From NCBI GenBank assembly GCA_024274995.1, contig JAJSAA010000117.1:1-14522 (forward strand): DNA of 14,522 nucleotides, given 5' to 3'. The DNA is from Deltaproteobacteria bacterium (GTDB taxonomy: Bacteria > Desulfobacterota > Desulfobulbia > Desulfobulbales > VMSU01). Position 1 is the stretch's first letter. Each line of letters starts with the position of its first letter. This document shows positions 7,226-14,111 of this stretch, one piece after another. The translations under genes and the position numbers were made by a program. The notes beneath the pieces were generated by a model. That model made no database searches and was not told the DNA's origin. It saw only the letters and a program-made list of their open reading frames with translations.

Positions 7226-7641
7226 AAAACAACCTCCCGGAAAAAATCAATTATAGCCCGCCGCCGGGCCAGGGTTTTGACCTGCTCAGGCACCAGATCA
7301 GATATCTCCGCCCTGGCAATAGCCATCTTATACTCTATATGATCGGCAAACCGATTATCAATATACCAGGCATAGGTAAGGCCAAAGAGCAGACCCGGCG
7401 GCGTGAAGCCCTCCTCACCGTTAACCGCCCTGGTAAAAATCAGTGGATTAACAGCAGACGGCCGCAGACGGGATAATTTCAGATAACTACGCAGTTCCAG
7501 GTCGCTAAACCAGCTCAGCCGTTGGGTAGCGGGACGAAGTTCCAGACGAAATAATTTCCCCACTATCTCATGGTTCGCCAATAATGGTTCAACATCCTTA
7601 CGAACCGCGTAATTACCCAATAAGGACTGCCCCAGAGCCAC
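7216..7641 (-). CDS. Conserved-looking protein of unknown function (start uncertain)
   Basis: Reading from the GTG at 7641 gives 141 residues, but no ribosome site precedes it. The same frame stays open to 7701 and reads convincingly as protein upstream (RRDIGPENFEIAFL before VALGQSLLGNY). The true N-terminus is therefore probably longer, using a rare start such as ATT or ATC, or formed by -1 slippage out of the CofD-like gene, whose stop lies in a T6 run at the same place. The protein is soluble, helix-rich and charged, with LRPSAVNPLIF and GLTYAWYIDNRFADHIEYKMAIARAE segments. I do not recognise the family. It sits between the CofD-like gene and prmA, overlapping the latter, so it is likely part of the same operon. 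Confidence 0.65.
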   Translation of the reverse strand: MALGQSLLGNYAVRKDVEPLLANHEIVGKLFRLELRPATQRLSWFSDLELRSYLKLSRLRPSAVNPLIFTRAVNGEEGFTPPGLLFGLTYAWYIDNRFADHIEYKMAIARAEISDLVPEQVKTLARRRAIIDFFREVVFCQ

Positions 7642-7688
7642 CAGAAAGGCGATCTCGAAATTTTCCGGGCCAATATCCCGCCGGATAT

Positions 7689-9503
7689 TTAAAAAACCAT
7701 CTCAGGATCATAGAAGGAATAAACCTTATCCCAGACCTGAGAACGGGGCCAGTTACAGCGCTCAATAAAACGCAGACCATGCATATAATCGAGATGGGCC
7801 GGTGGAATATCGGCATGATGCCAGATAATCTCGGCAATTCGGCCACGGTCTTCAATATCCAAAGCCGTTAGGCTGCGGTTAATTCTGGCATAACGCTCAC
7901 AGGCGATCTCTCCCGCAGCCCCGGATGTCCGGTAGCCAGGCTCGGTGAACCAGGAAATATTATCCATGAGTGGGCCGGGAAGGGCGGCGGGCAGACGCAA
8001 ATCCGCCGCAGTCTTTACCTCCGTCGTCCACCGCTTACTATCCGGCAAATCAGCGGCCAATTGACCACGGGCCGCCCACATGGCCTTGAAGGCCAGGGCC
8101 AGAGCGGCGGGCTCATGTTTCAAGCGCCCTTCCGCCAGTTCATCAGCCGCGTAGATACAGGCCTCCACCGGCTCAAATCCCATTTTCCAGACCAGGCCGC
8201 GATCCAGATAAATAGGCACCTTACCCTCAACGGCATAGTTTTGCAGAATACTCCCCGGTATATCCTGCAGACCAAGTAATAAAATCTGTTGAAACAGACC
8301 GTTAACACCGCCGACAATATTACGGTTATAGGCCTTAATCAGATCTGAGACATAAAAACGGCGTTTGGGCTCGTCCATGGTTAGATCGGTCTCCCCGGCC
8401 TGAGCCCAGACATTGGCAACCAGCACCTTCATCGCCCCCTCATTGGCCCTGACTGCCTCAGCCAGACCCGGCACCTGCATTACTGGCACAATACTGGTGT
8501 AAAGGCTACCGGGGGCAAAAATTATAATATCCGCCTCCCGCACCGCAGAAAAAACCTGCGGTAATACCTGCGGTTTAAGACCCAGAAAATCGACGAATAC
8601 CCGCTCAACCGGATACCCCCGCCGGGACAAGCCGGATTTATATTCACCCGTGGTCATCACCCCGTTGGTATAATGAATTTTAAGGCTGGAGGGATTAAGG
8701 GTACATGGCATAACCCCATCCTCGATCACCCCAAGCATATCCGTGAGCAGCAGAAGACCGTTACGTACCGCGGCAGCCGAAGGCCGCGGATTATCGTCCT
8801 TGTAGCCTGAATATATAGCGCTGACGATCAAGAGATTACCAAGACAATTTGGTGCCGACAGGGCCTGCGCTAAACGCGAATCACTAAAAAGATTACGCAG
8901 CAGATAAAGAATACCCTCCGCCATGGCCACTGGCAGAGCATTAAGCTCCAGCCCGATGCGCCGCAACAGCTCATCAACACTGAGAGGTTTGGCCCGATAA
9001 CGGTAATTAAAAAGAGTAACGAGGGCGGCGGCCGTATCAAGGGCCTGCTGAGAATCAAGATTATAGCGTTTACGAAGCAGAGACTCCTGAATAGCGGCCA
9101 GCATGACATGACGAAGATCACCAATGCCGAAGAGAGGCAGATGCTTAAGCAGCTCACCGGTGGAACCGCCGTCATCAGAGACGCAGACCACGGCTCTAAT
9201 TTGGGGAAAAATGCTTTTCAGGCCCTGAAAGGGATTGGCGGTCCAGGCCGGACTGCGGCTGTCACCACCGATAATGGTGGACATCCCGGTGCCGCCGCCA
9301 AAGACCACCACCCGTACTCCGCTGATATCTTGCCCATTAACCGCCTCGGTGAGTTCTTTAAGAGCGGCCGCCGGCAGGGGCGGCCGTGCGGGCGGCCCAT
9401 GCAAAGCCAGATCCACCAGCTTTTCAGGCAGATTACGCCCCTGGACAAGGTCAAGGGGCGTAAAGGAGGTAGAGGCTAATTTTTGCAGAAAATCATTAAT
9501 CAT
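7689..9503 (-). CDS. CofD/YvcK-like protein, long form
   Basis: A 604-residue protein of the CofD/YvcK superfamily. CofD transfers phospholactyl groups in F420 synthesis; YvcK (gluconeogenesis factor) binds UDP-sugars and affects cell-wall and carbon metabolism. Visible blocks are FGGGTGMS (68-75), VSDDGGSTGELL (108-119), FGIGDLRHVMLA (125-136), PNCLGNLLIVSA, ADIIIFAPGSLYTSI, and ANVWAQAGETD. The GDLRHVMLA and GPGS-like blocks are those of the YvcK side. It has a roughly 65-residue N-terminal and a long C-terminal extension, well above the usual 310-450 residues, so it may belong to a CofD-related subgroup such as the long form described in the GAK system. No F420 genes are nearby. The start ATG at 9503 has only a weak GGGAAAAG in front. 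Confidence 0.8.
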   Translation of the reverse strand: MINDFLQKLASTSFTPLDLVQGRNLPEKLVDLALHGPPARPPLPAAALKELTEAVNGQDISGVRVVVFGGGTGMSTIIGGDSRSPAWTANPFQGLKSIFPQIRAVVCVSDDGGSTGELLKHLPLFGIGDLRHVMLAAIQESLLRKRYNLDSQQALDTAAALVTLFNYRYRAKPLSVDELLRRIGLELNALPVAMAEGILYLLRNLFSDSRLAQALSAPNCLGNLLIVSAIYSGYKDDNPRPSAAAVRNGLLLLTDMLGVIEDGVMPCTLNPSSLKIHYTNGVMTTGEYKSGLSRRGYPVERVFVDFLGLKPQVLPQVFSAVREADIIIFAPGSLYTSIVPVMQVPGLAEAVRANEGAMKVLVANVWAQAGETDLTMDEPKRRFYVSDLIKAYNRNIVGGVNGLFQQILLLGLQDIPGSILQNYAVEGKVPIYLDRGLVWKMGFEPVEACIYAADELAEGRLKHEPAALALAFKAMWAARGQLAADLPDSKRWTTEVKTAADLRLPAALPGPLMDNISWFTEPGYRTSGAAGEIACERYARINRSLTALDIEDRGRIAEIIWHHADIPPAHLDYMHGLRFIERCNWPRSQVWDKVYSFYDPEMVF

Positions 9504-9576
9504 CTTTTCCCATAGGTGCTGGCCGGGGCTCGTGAAAGATTTCGCAATCTGGTATTAAACTCTTCACATTACCTAA

Positions 9577-10338
9577 CTACTCTTCCGGTAGTAACTCCTC
9601 AACCCGTTGTAAATCCTTGGGGGTATCTACCTCCACGGAGTCATGCTCGGTCAATACCACCTTGATCCGATAGCCAAACTCCAGCGCCCTTAACTGCTCC
9701 AGTTTTTCAAAGCGTTCCCACTCACCCTCCGGCAGGCCAACAAAGGTGAGCAGAAAGCCCTTGCGATAGGCGTAAAAGCCAAGATGCTTATAATAGGTGG
9801 GCGGTACCGGCTCATCGGGATTCCGCTGAAATGGAATGGGTGAGCGGGAGAAATAAAGGGCCATACCATTGCGGTCAAAGACCGTTTTAACATGGTTGGG
9901 ATCGTTTATCTCCGTCTCTCTGATGATTTTATAAATTAAGGTCGCCATTGGCAGGGCCGGGTCATCAATCAGCGGTTGAGCCACCTGCCGCACCACCTGC
10001 CGGTCGAACAAGGGTTGATCCCCCTGAATATTAACCACCACGTCCTGTTCGCCTATATTCAGCAACTCGGCCGCTTCGGCCAGCCGGTCAGTACCGGAGA
10101 CATGATCACTGCGGGTCATAACCACCTCGCCGCCAAAGGAGCGGACGCAGTCGGCAATTCTCTCATCATCGGTGGCCACCGCCACCCGGGACAGAAGTTC
10201 AACGGAGGCGGCCCGCTCATAGACCCTCTGCACCATTGGTTTGCCCCTGATTTCGGCCAGGGGCTTACCCTCAAAACGATTGGAATGATAACGAGCCGGA
10301 ATAATTGCCACTATATTGGGATTTGCATTATGCTGCAT
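9577..10338 (-). CDS. kdsB: 3-deoxy-manno-octulosonate cytidylyltransferase
   Basis: A 253-residue nucleotidyltransferase that activates Kdo as CMP-Kdo for lipopolysaccharide inner-core synthesis. It shows the family's IPARYHSNRFEGKPL loop (13-27), ATDDERI, MTRSDHVSGTDRL (74-86), QGDQPL (105-110), YFSRSPIPF and the C-terminal EVDTPKDL. Length matches the family. No strong ribosome site precedes the ATG at 10338. It is the first gene of the minus-strand run that continues through the CofD-like gene 73 bp downstream, and it indicates a Gram-negative outer membrane. Confidence 0.95.
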   Translation of the reverse strand: MQHNANPNIVAIIPARYHSNRFEGKPLAEIRGKPMVQRVYERAASVELLSRVAVATDDERIADCVRSFGGEVVMTRSDHVSGTDRLAEAAELLNIGEQDVVVNIQGDQPLFDRQVVRQVAQPLIDDPALPMATLIYKIIRETEINDPNHVKTVFDRNGMALYFSRSPIPFQRNPDEPVPPTYYKHLGFYAYRKGFLLTFVGLPEGEWERFEKLEQLRALEFGYRIKVVLTEHDSVEVDTPKDLQRVEELLPEE

Positions 10339-10376
10339 TTTTGGTTTAATCTCATTTTTAGTTTTATGAAAACTTT

Positions 10377-10406
10377 AGTGTAACTCTGTTTAGGTGTAAC
10401 TGTAAA
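10377..10406 (-). promoter_or_regulatory. Candidate sigma-70-type promoter for kdsB
   Basis: On the minus strand TTTACA (10406-10401, 5 of 6 to the consensus -35) is followed after 18 bp by TACACT (10382-10377, 4 of 6 to the -10). The spacing is acceptable and the site is about 40 bp in front of the kdsB ATG. This is a pattern match in AT-rich sequence only. Confidence 0.28.
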
Positions 10407-10417
10407 TTGCCCTAAAC
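10378..10417. promoter_or_regulatory. Operator-like repeats in the kdsB/rsmJ divergent gap
   Basis: A perfect 7-bp inverted repeat GTTTAGG/CCTAAAC (10388-10394 and 10411-10417, 16-bp spacer) lies over the candidate kdsB promoter. Two direct copies of GTGTAACT start at 10378 and 10394, 16 bp apart. The arrangement suggests protein binding at the promoter, but no regulator is identified. The rest of the 218-bp gap shows no RNA gene. Confidence 0.3.
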
Positions 10418-10556
10418 GCCGAGCTGTAAATACTTAGATGCACTTCAGTTATTAATATCAGCCCGTTTATTTCAGTGATGTTCAGTTAGAGTTCTGCCTT
10501 AAGATCAGCAGATATTTTATACCGCACATTGCCATGTTTATCTACCACATAGAACC

Positions 10557-11240
10557 ATGCCTGACAAACTTGAGAATAATTTTTTACTGACTAACTGTTC
10601 TGGCCGGCTGGAACTCCAGCCACCCCGGGGGATGTTACTGCAGCCCATCTCGGTTGATTTCTCCAGCCCGACCTTTAAATATAGGTTGCGCAGAGGCGGC
10701 GGCCGCGGTCAACCCCTGGCCAGGGCCCTGGGCCTGAAGCACGGGGCAAAGCCCCTGGTCTTAGATGCCACCGCAGGTCTGGGACGGGATGGCTTTATCA
10801 TCGCCGCTCTGGGCTGCCGGGTTATCATGTGTGAGCGCTCCCCCCTTATTCACGCCCTGCTAGCCGATGGTCTGCGCCGGGCCCTGAAAGATAAAGAACT
10901 GGCCCTGGCCGCCAGCCGCATCCGTCTCTACGAGGAAGACGGCCAAATACTTCTCCCCAGCCTCCCCGGTGATGAAATACCGCAGGTAGTATATCTTGAT
11001 CCCATGTTCCCGCACCGCAAAAAAAGCGCCCTGGTCAAGAACGAGATGCGTGTCTTGCGGGCCGTGGCCGGAGAAGATCTGGACAGCGCAGAACTCTTGA
11101 ATGCCGCCGCCCAAACAGGCTGCCAGCGCATAGTCTGTAAACGGCCGGCCCTGGCTGCCCCCTTAAGCGGCTGGCGGCCGGATTTTGCCGTCAAGACTCC
11201 CAAACACCGTTTTGATGTCTATCTCAGACAACAAAAATAG
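10557..11240 (+). CDS. rsmJ: 16S rRNA (guanine(1516)-N2)-methyltransferase-like (RsmJ family)
   Basis: A 227-residue SAM methyltransferase of the RsmJ (YhiQ) family, which methylates N2 of G1516 in 16S rRNA. Motif I is DATAGLGRDGF (70-80), preceded by the family-typical RGGGRGQPLARALGLK stretch. The catalytic block is YLDPMFPHRKKSALVK (146-161), where the family has DPMYPHRKKSALVK, and the C-terminus has KRP and PKHRFDVY. The ATG at 10557 has only a weak ribosome site, but the downstream conserved start fits. It is transcribed alone, divergent from kdsB; about 320 bp separate it from the cytochrome gene. Confidence 0.88.
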   Translation: MPDKLENNFLLTNCSGRLELQPPRGMLLQPISVDFSSPTFKYRLRRGGGRGQPLARALGLKHGAKPLVLDATAGLGRDGFIIAALGCRVIMCERSPLIHALLADGLRRALKDKELALAASRIRLYEEDGQILLPSLPGDEIPQVVYLDPMFPHRKKSALVKNEMRVLRAVAGEDLDSAELLNAAAQTGCQRIVCKRPALAAPLSGWRPDFAVKTPKHRFDVYLRQQK

Positions 11241-11430
11241 TTACAGATGTAGAATGTCTGTTGATGCGCAGGAAAATGTCCTGGCTCCGCACAAACGCAG
11301 GGGGTGAGTAGTTACAAATACCTTTTCAGGTTATCGATCTTCCGGGCTGTTATTTAACTCAACAAAAGGGCCTTATCCCCCCAATCTATAATTTCAGCTA
11401 CAGCGCAGCTATTGCCGAAAGTCAATAACT

Positions 11431-11451
11431 CATTGTTTTCATAAAACAATG
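11431..11451. promoter_or_regulatory. Perfect 9-bp inverted repeat upstream of the cytochrome
   Basis: CATTGTTTT and AAAACAATG form perfect arms around a CAT spacer. There is no T-run behind it, and it lies 18 bp before the -24 element. It looks like a dimeric regulator's operator rather than a terminator. The binding protein is unknown. Confidence 0.5.
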
Positions 11452-11469
11452 CCAATTCTCATGATTTAC

Positions 11470-11485
11470 TGGTATCAAATTTGCT
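11470..11485 (+). promoter_or_regulatory. Sigma-54-type (-24/-12) promoter for the cytochrome
   Basis: The sequence TGGTAT-N5-TTGCT follows the sigma-54 layout. GG at 11471-11472 and GC at 11483-11484 are separated by exactly 10 bp, preceded by C and T, with TTGC intact. Departures are two bases in the -24 box (T for C). Transcription would start near 11496, giving a leader of about 70 bases. Such promoters need an enhancer-binding activator, not found in the window. Confidence 0.55.
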
Positions 11486-11565
11486 TCTATAATAAGAAGA
11501 TACCTGTCGAAATAATAAAAAGAAATTAGCTGGAGTTACAAAAAGAGATAATCTGGAGATTGACC

Positions 11566-13410
11566 ATGAGTAGATACATTGCATTTTTGTTATGTTTATG
11601 TTTTTTATTGACTGCGGCAAACTCCCCGGCCTCAGTAATTGATGCGCCGCACAATGAGACCAATAACATCCAATGCGGTTCGTGCCATACGTATTCCCTG
11701 TGGTGGCAATACTCACCTTCAGAACAAAATATTGTACCGGGACGTGATGCTGTAATTAACACGGTTTGCATGCAATGTCATGATACCAGCGGCCCGGCTC
11801 CCCTGGCCCGAGCCCATTCCGCCACCATAATCGGTTCGTCTACCTATCACAACGGCATCTGGGGCGTGGGCTGCACCACATGCCACAGCCCGCATTTTCA
11901 GGATCAACTAAGCTGGATCGGTACGGCATCATCGCCCTACCTTATTACCGGCATCATTGATAGTGTTACCCTGGATTCTCCCAGAAGCGGCCAGACTACA
12001 GTAACCTATTCCGCCGCTACCACTAATACCAATTGGCCAGCAGTGGGAGCGACCAGTAATGACCGCGGCTGGGCCAATAAAAGCAGGACGGGTCGCGGCC
12101 TTATTTTTGTCCATGATCAGCAGCAGGCCGACAGCACCTTCAGCATAGTTTCCGCCGACGCCTCTCAGATTGTTATTAACGGCGACCTCGCGGCTGGCGC
12201 CATTGATCCCGGCATTCCCGGAAATTCCACCACCAGCAATACCTTTGGCTTGATATACGGCCAACTAATCCGCCATAATATCAAGACCCCTTTCAGCGGC
12301 TCCAGAGACGTTAAATTTTTTGATCCCAATGGCGGCTTTGTAAACACTACTGCCGATGGAATCTGCCAGGTCTGCCACACCGAGACTCAGCATTACAGAA
12401 ATGACGGCATAATGCCTGGCGCCGGGGATTCACATTATGGCCGTGACGGCATGAACTGCACCATGTGCCATCATCATGACCGCGGTTTTAAAGGCATGGG
12501 GCATGATGCCAGCAGCTTTGGCTGGTCAGGGACATGCAACAAGTGTCATTCAGGGGCGAATATCGTCACTGATGTACACAAAGGCCATTGTGCCGATTGC
12601 CATGTTGACCCGGCCCACAATAATTTTAACCGTCGAGTGGGTAATCCACTCAACGGTACGGACGGTTCCGCCGTGGGAGCCGATCTGAGCAGTACCTGCC
12701 TGAATTGTCACAACCCGGCTGTCTACCCCACCCCAGCCATTCATCACGACTCCTCAACCCATGAATACGCAGTTAATGGCGAATGTGTCCAATGCCATAA
12801 GGCTGATATCGGCCAGGCAGCAGGAACCTCCAGAGCAAACGGCAACCTTGATATGCCTAAGAATCTGGCCTGTAATTTCTGTCATTTATATTTCCCCAAT
12901 AATGGTTACAGCACTGATGCCAATGCCAGAGTTAAGATTTTCAGCTTTATTTTCGATCCGAATACCAATCCAGGCCAGGGCTTAACGGATATCAAGGCCT
13001 TGACCACCCACACGATCAGCAAGAACACCACAACCCCTATCTCAGATTATTCCGCCTGTTTTGCCTGCCACGGCCTTCATCGCTATACCGGCAGTCAAGG
13101 TGAAGCCCCGGAGGTTATACCATTTCATGGCTTCGGCAAGCCTTTCGCCGGAGCATATGCAGGTGACAAAACCTTCAGAAATTATAACTATAATCCGGGC
13201 TTTAATAATCTGAACGCCCTGCGGAATTATGTGCAGCCGATTTACCCGGATCAGCCGGGCAATTATGAGACTTCCAGCTTTATGATACCGTGGGACAATT
13301 ATGTCCCCGGCAAACCAGCAGTTCCGGTTATAATGCATAAACAGATCGGCGTGGACAAAACAATAGATGTGCCGGTTAAAGTGCCGCTGGTCAAGATTTC
13401 ACTACCCTGA
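11566..13410 (+). CDS. Secreted undecaheme c-type cytochrome
   Basis: A 614-residue protein with eleven CXXCH haem-binding sites, at residues 37, 68, 103, 267, 298, 324, 342, 378, 407, 436 and 498. An N-terminal signal peptide is clear (SRYIAFLLCLCFLLTAANSPAS), so it is exported and haem is attached outside the cytoplasm. No anchor or lipobox follows. The ATG at 11566 is preferred over the in-frame TTG at 11560 because TGGAG lies 8 bases before the ATG. Three haems are followed by a haem-free stretch of about 160 residues (107-267), Ser/Thr/Gly-rich and probably a beta-sandwich, then eight haems and a haem-free tail of about 110 residues with many aromatic and Pro residues. Additional His residues (HHHD, HGLH) can be distal ligands. 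Function is likely periplasmic or cell-surface electron transfer; no partner genes are adjacent. Confidence 0.93.
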   Translation: MSRYIAFLLCLCFLLTAANSPASVIDAPHNETNNIQCGSCHTYSLWWQYSPSEQNIVPGRDAVINTVCMQCHDTSGPAPLARAHSATIIGSSTYHNGIWGVGCTTCHSPHFQDQLSWIGTASSPYLITGIIDSVTLDSPRSGQTTVTYSAATTNTNWPAVGATSNDRGWANKSRTGRGLIFVHDQQQADSTFSIVSADASQIVINGDLAAGAIDPGIPGNSTTSNTFGLIYGQLIRHNIKTPFSGSRDVKFFDPNGGFVNTTADGICQVCHTETQHYRNDGIMPGAGDSHYGRDGMNCTMCHHHDRGFKGMGHDASSFGWSGTCNKCHSGANIVTDVHKGHCADCHVDPAHNNFNRRVGNPLNGTDGSAVGADLSSTCLNCHNPAVYPTPAIHHDSSTHEYAVNGECVQCHKADIGQAAGTSRANGNLDMPKNLACNFCHLYFPNNGYSTDANARVKIFSFIFDPNTNPGQGLTDIKALTTHTISKNTTTPISDYSACFACHGLHRYTGSQGEAPEVIPFHGFGKPFAGAYAGDKTFRNYNYNPGFNNLNALRNYVQPIYPDQPGNYETSSFMIPWDNYVPGKPAVPVIMHKQIGVDKTIDVPVKVPLVKISLP

Positions 13411-13583
13411 GCAGAGAGAAATAGTTACAGAAAAAGATGCTTCGTACTATTAGGGATGTCTATGATTTCATGCGTTTTGAATAGAGAAGAACACATAGGA
13501 GCGGATGCCTATCTGTATAGTTAAGGTGGATTTATTTTTAAAAGCCGCTATATTGTAAGGAAAGTTCCAGGGAGGATGCAGAT

Positions 13584-14054
13584 ATGTTTACATTAGATAT
13601 ACCGGGCTTCGCTACCCTTGCCATTGAATACCTGGTAATGGATTATAATGGTACCCTCGCTGAGGATGGGGTTTTGATCAAAGGCGTGGGTGATATGTTA
13701 ACCGTATTGTCCGCCCAGATGATGCTGCATATTATTACTGCGGACACTTTTGGTCTGGCCGCCTCACAATTAAAAGGCGTTCCCTGTAAGCTTGAAATTA
13801 TGAAGCAGTCCGATCAGATAGCAGGAAAAAAGAAATACATAGAAGAAATCGGCTGCTCGCGCGTTGCAAGCATCGGCAACGGCAGAAATGACAGTCTTAT
13901 GCTGAAACACTCCGCCCTCGGGATTGCCGTTATCCACCGGGAGGGTGCCGCGGTGGAGACCATCATGAGTGCGGATGTTCTTTGTCGAAATATATATGAC
14001 GCGCTCGACCTTTTTACAAATTTCGACCGCTTAAAAGCGACTCTTCGCTCTTAG
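13584..14054 (+). CDS. HAD-family 'soluble P-type ATPase'-like protein
   Basis: A 156-residue stand-alone HAD-fold protein resembling COG4087 (soluble P-type ATPase). Motif I is DYNGTL (20-25) with nucleophile D20; the usual second Asp is Asn (N22), as expected when the enzyme forms an aspartyl phosphate without a phosphatase acid, similar to DKTGT of P-type ATPases. Motif II is ITADT (51-55), a Lys-rich AGKKKY (80-85) gives motif III, and GNGRND (98-103) is motif IV with D103. No membrane segment is present. GGGAGGATGCAGAT precedes the ATG. It lies about 175 bp behind the cytochrome without an obvious promoter. The substrate is unknown. Confidence 0.85.
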   Translation: MFTLDIPGFATLAIEYLVMDYNGTLAEDGVLIKGVGDMLTVLSAQMMLHIITADTFGLAASQLKGVPCKLEIMKQSDQIAGKKKYIEEIGCSRVASIGNGRNDSLMLKHSALGIAVIHREGAAVETIMSADVLCRNIYDALDLFTNFDRLKATLRS

Positions 14055-14063
14055 GATGCCAAA

Positions 14064-14111
14064 TTATGGTAACGTAGAGACAAGGCATGCCTTGTCTCTA
14101 CGTTACCATAA
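14064..14111. repeat. Perfect 48-bp palindrome
   Basis: An uninterrupted palindrome: the left arm runs TTATGGTAACGTAGAGACAA then GGCA, and the right arm is its exact reverse complement, with no unpaired base. It begins 9 bp after the HAD stop and includes the last codons and stop of the regulator on the minus strand. The GTAGAGACAA-GGCATGCC core looks like a mobile palindromic repeat of the REP/MITE kind found in many bacteria. It could also act as a two-way terminator or RNA-end stabiliser between these convergent genes, although no T-run follows on either side. Confidence 0.8.

Larger units (their letters stand above)
11241..11559. other. Intergenic region rsmJ to cytochrome
   Basis: This stretch of about 320 bp has no convincing ORF. 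Its left part has a weak hairpin CAGGA-AAATG-TCCTG (11269-11283) without a T-run, so I cannot call a terminator for rsmJ. The right part holds the inverted repeat and the sigma-54-type promoter listed separately, then an AT-rich leader of about 70 bp before the cytochrome start. Confidence 0.6.

Noticed and set aside
11269..11283. CAGGA-AAATG-TCCTG hairpin as terminator of rsmJ
   Set aside because: The stem is only 5 bp and no T-run follows.
11235..13431. 13-base repeat AAATAGTTACAGA after the rsmJ and cytochrome stops
   Set aside because: A match of this length is expected about once by chance in a window this size, and the flanks do not align further.
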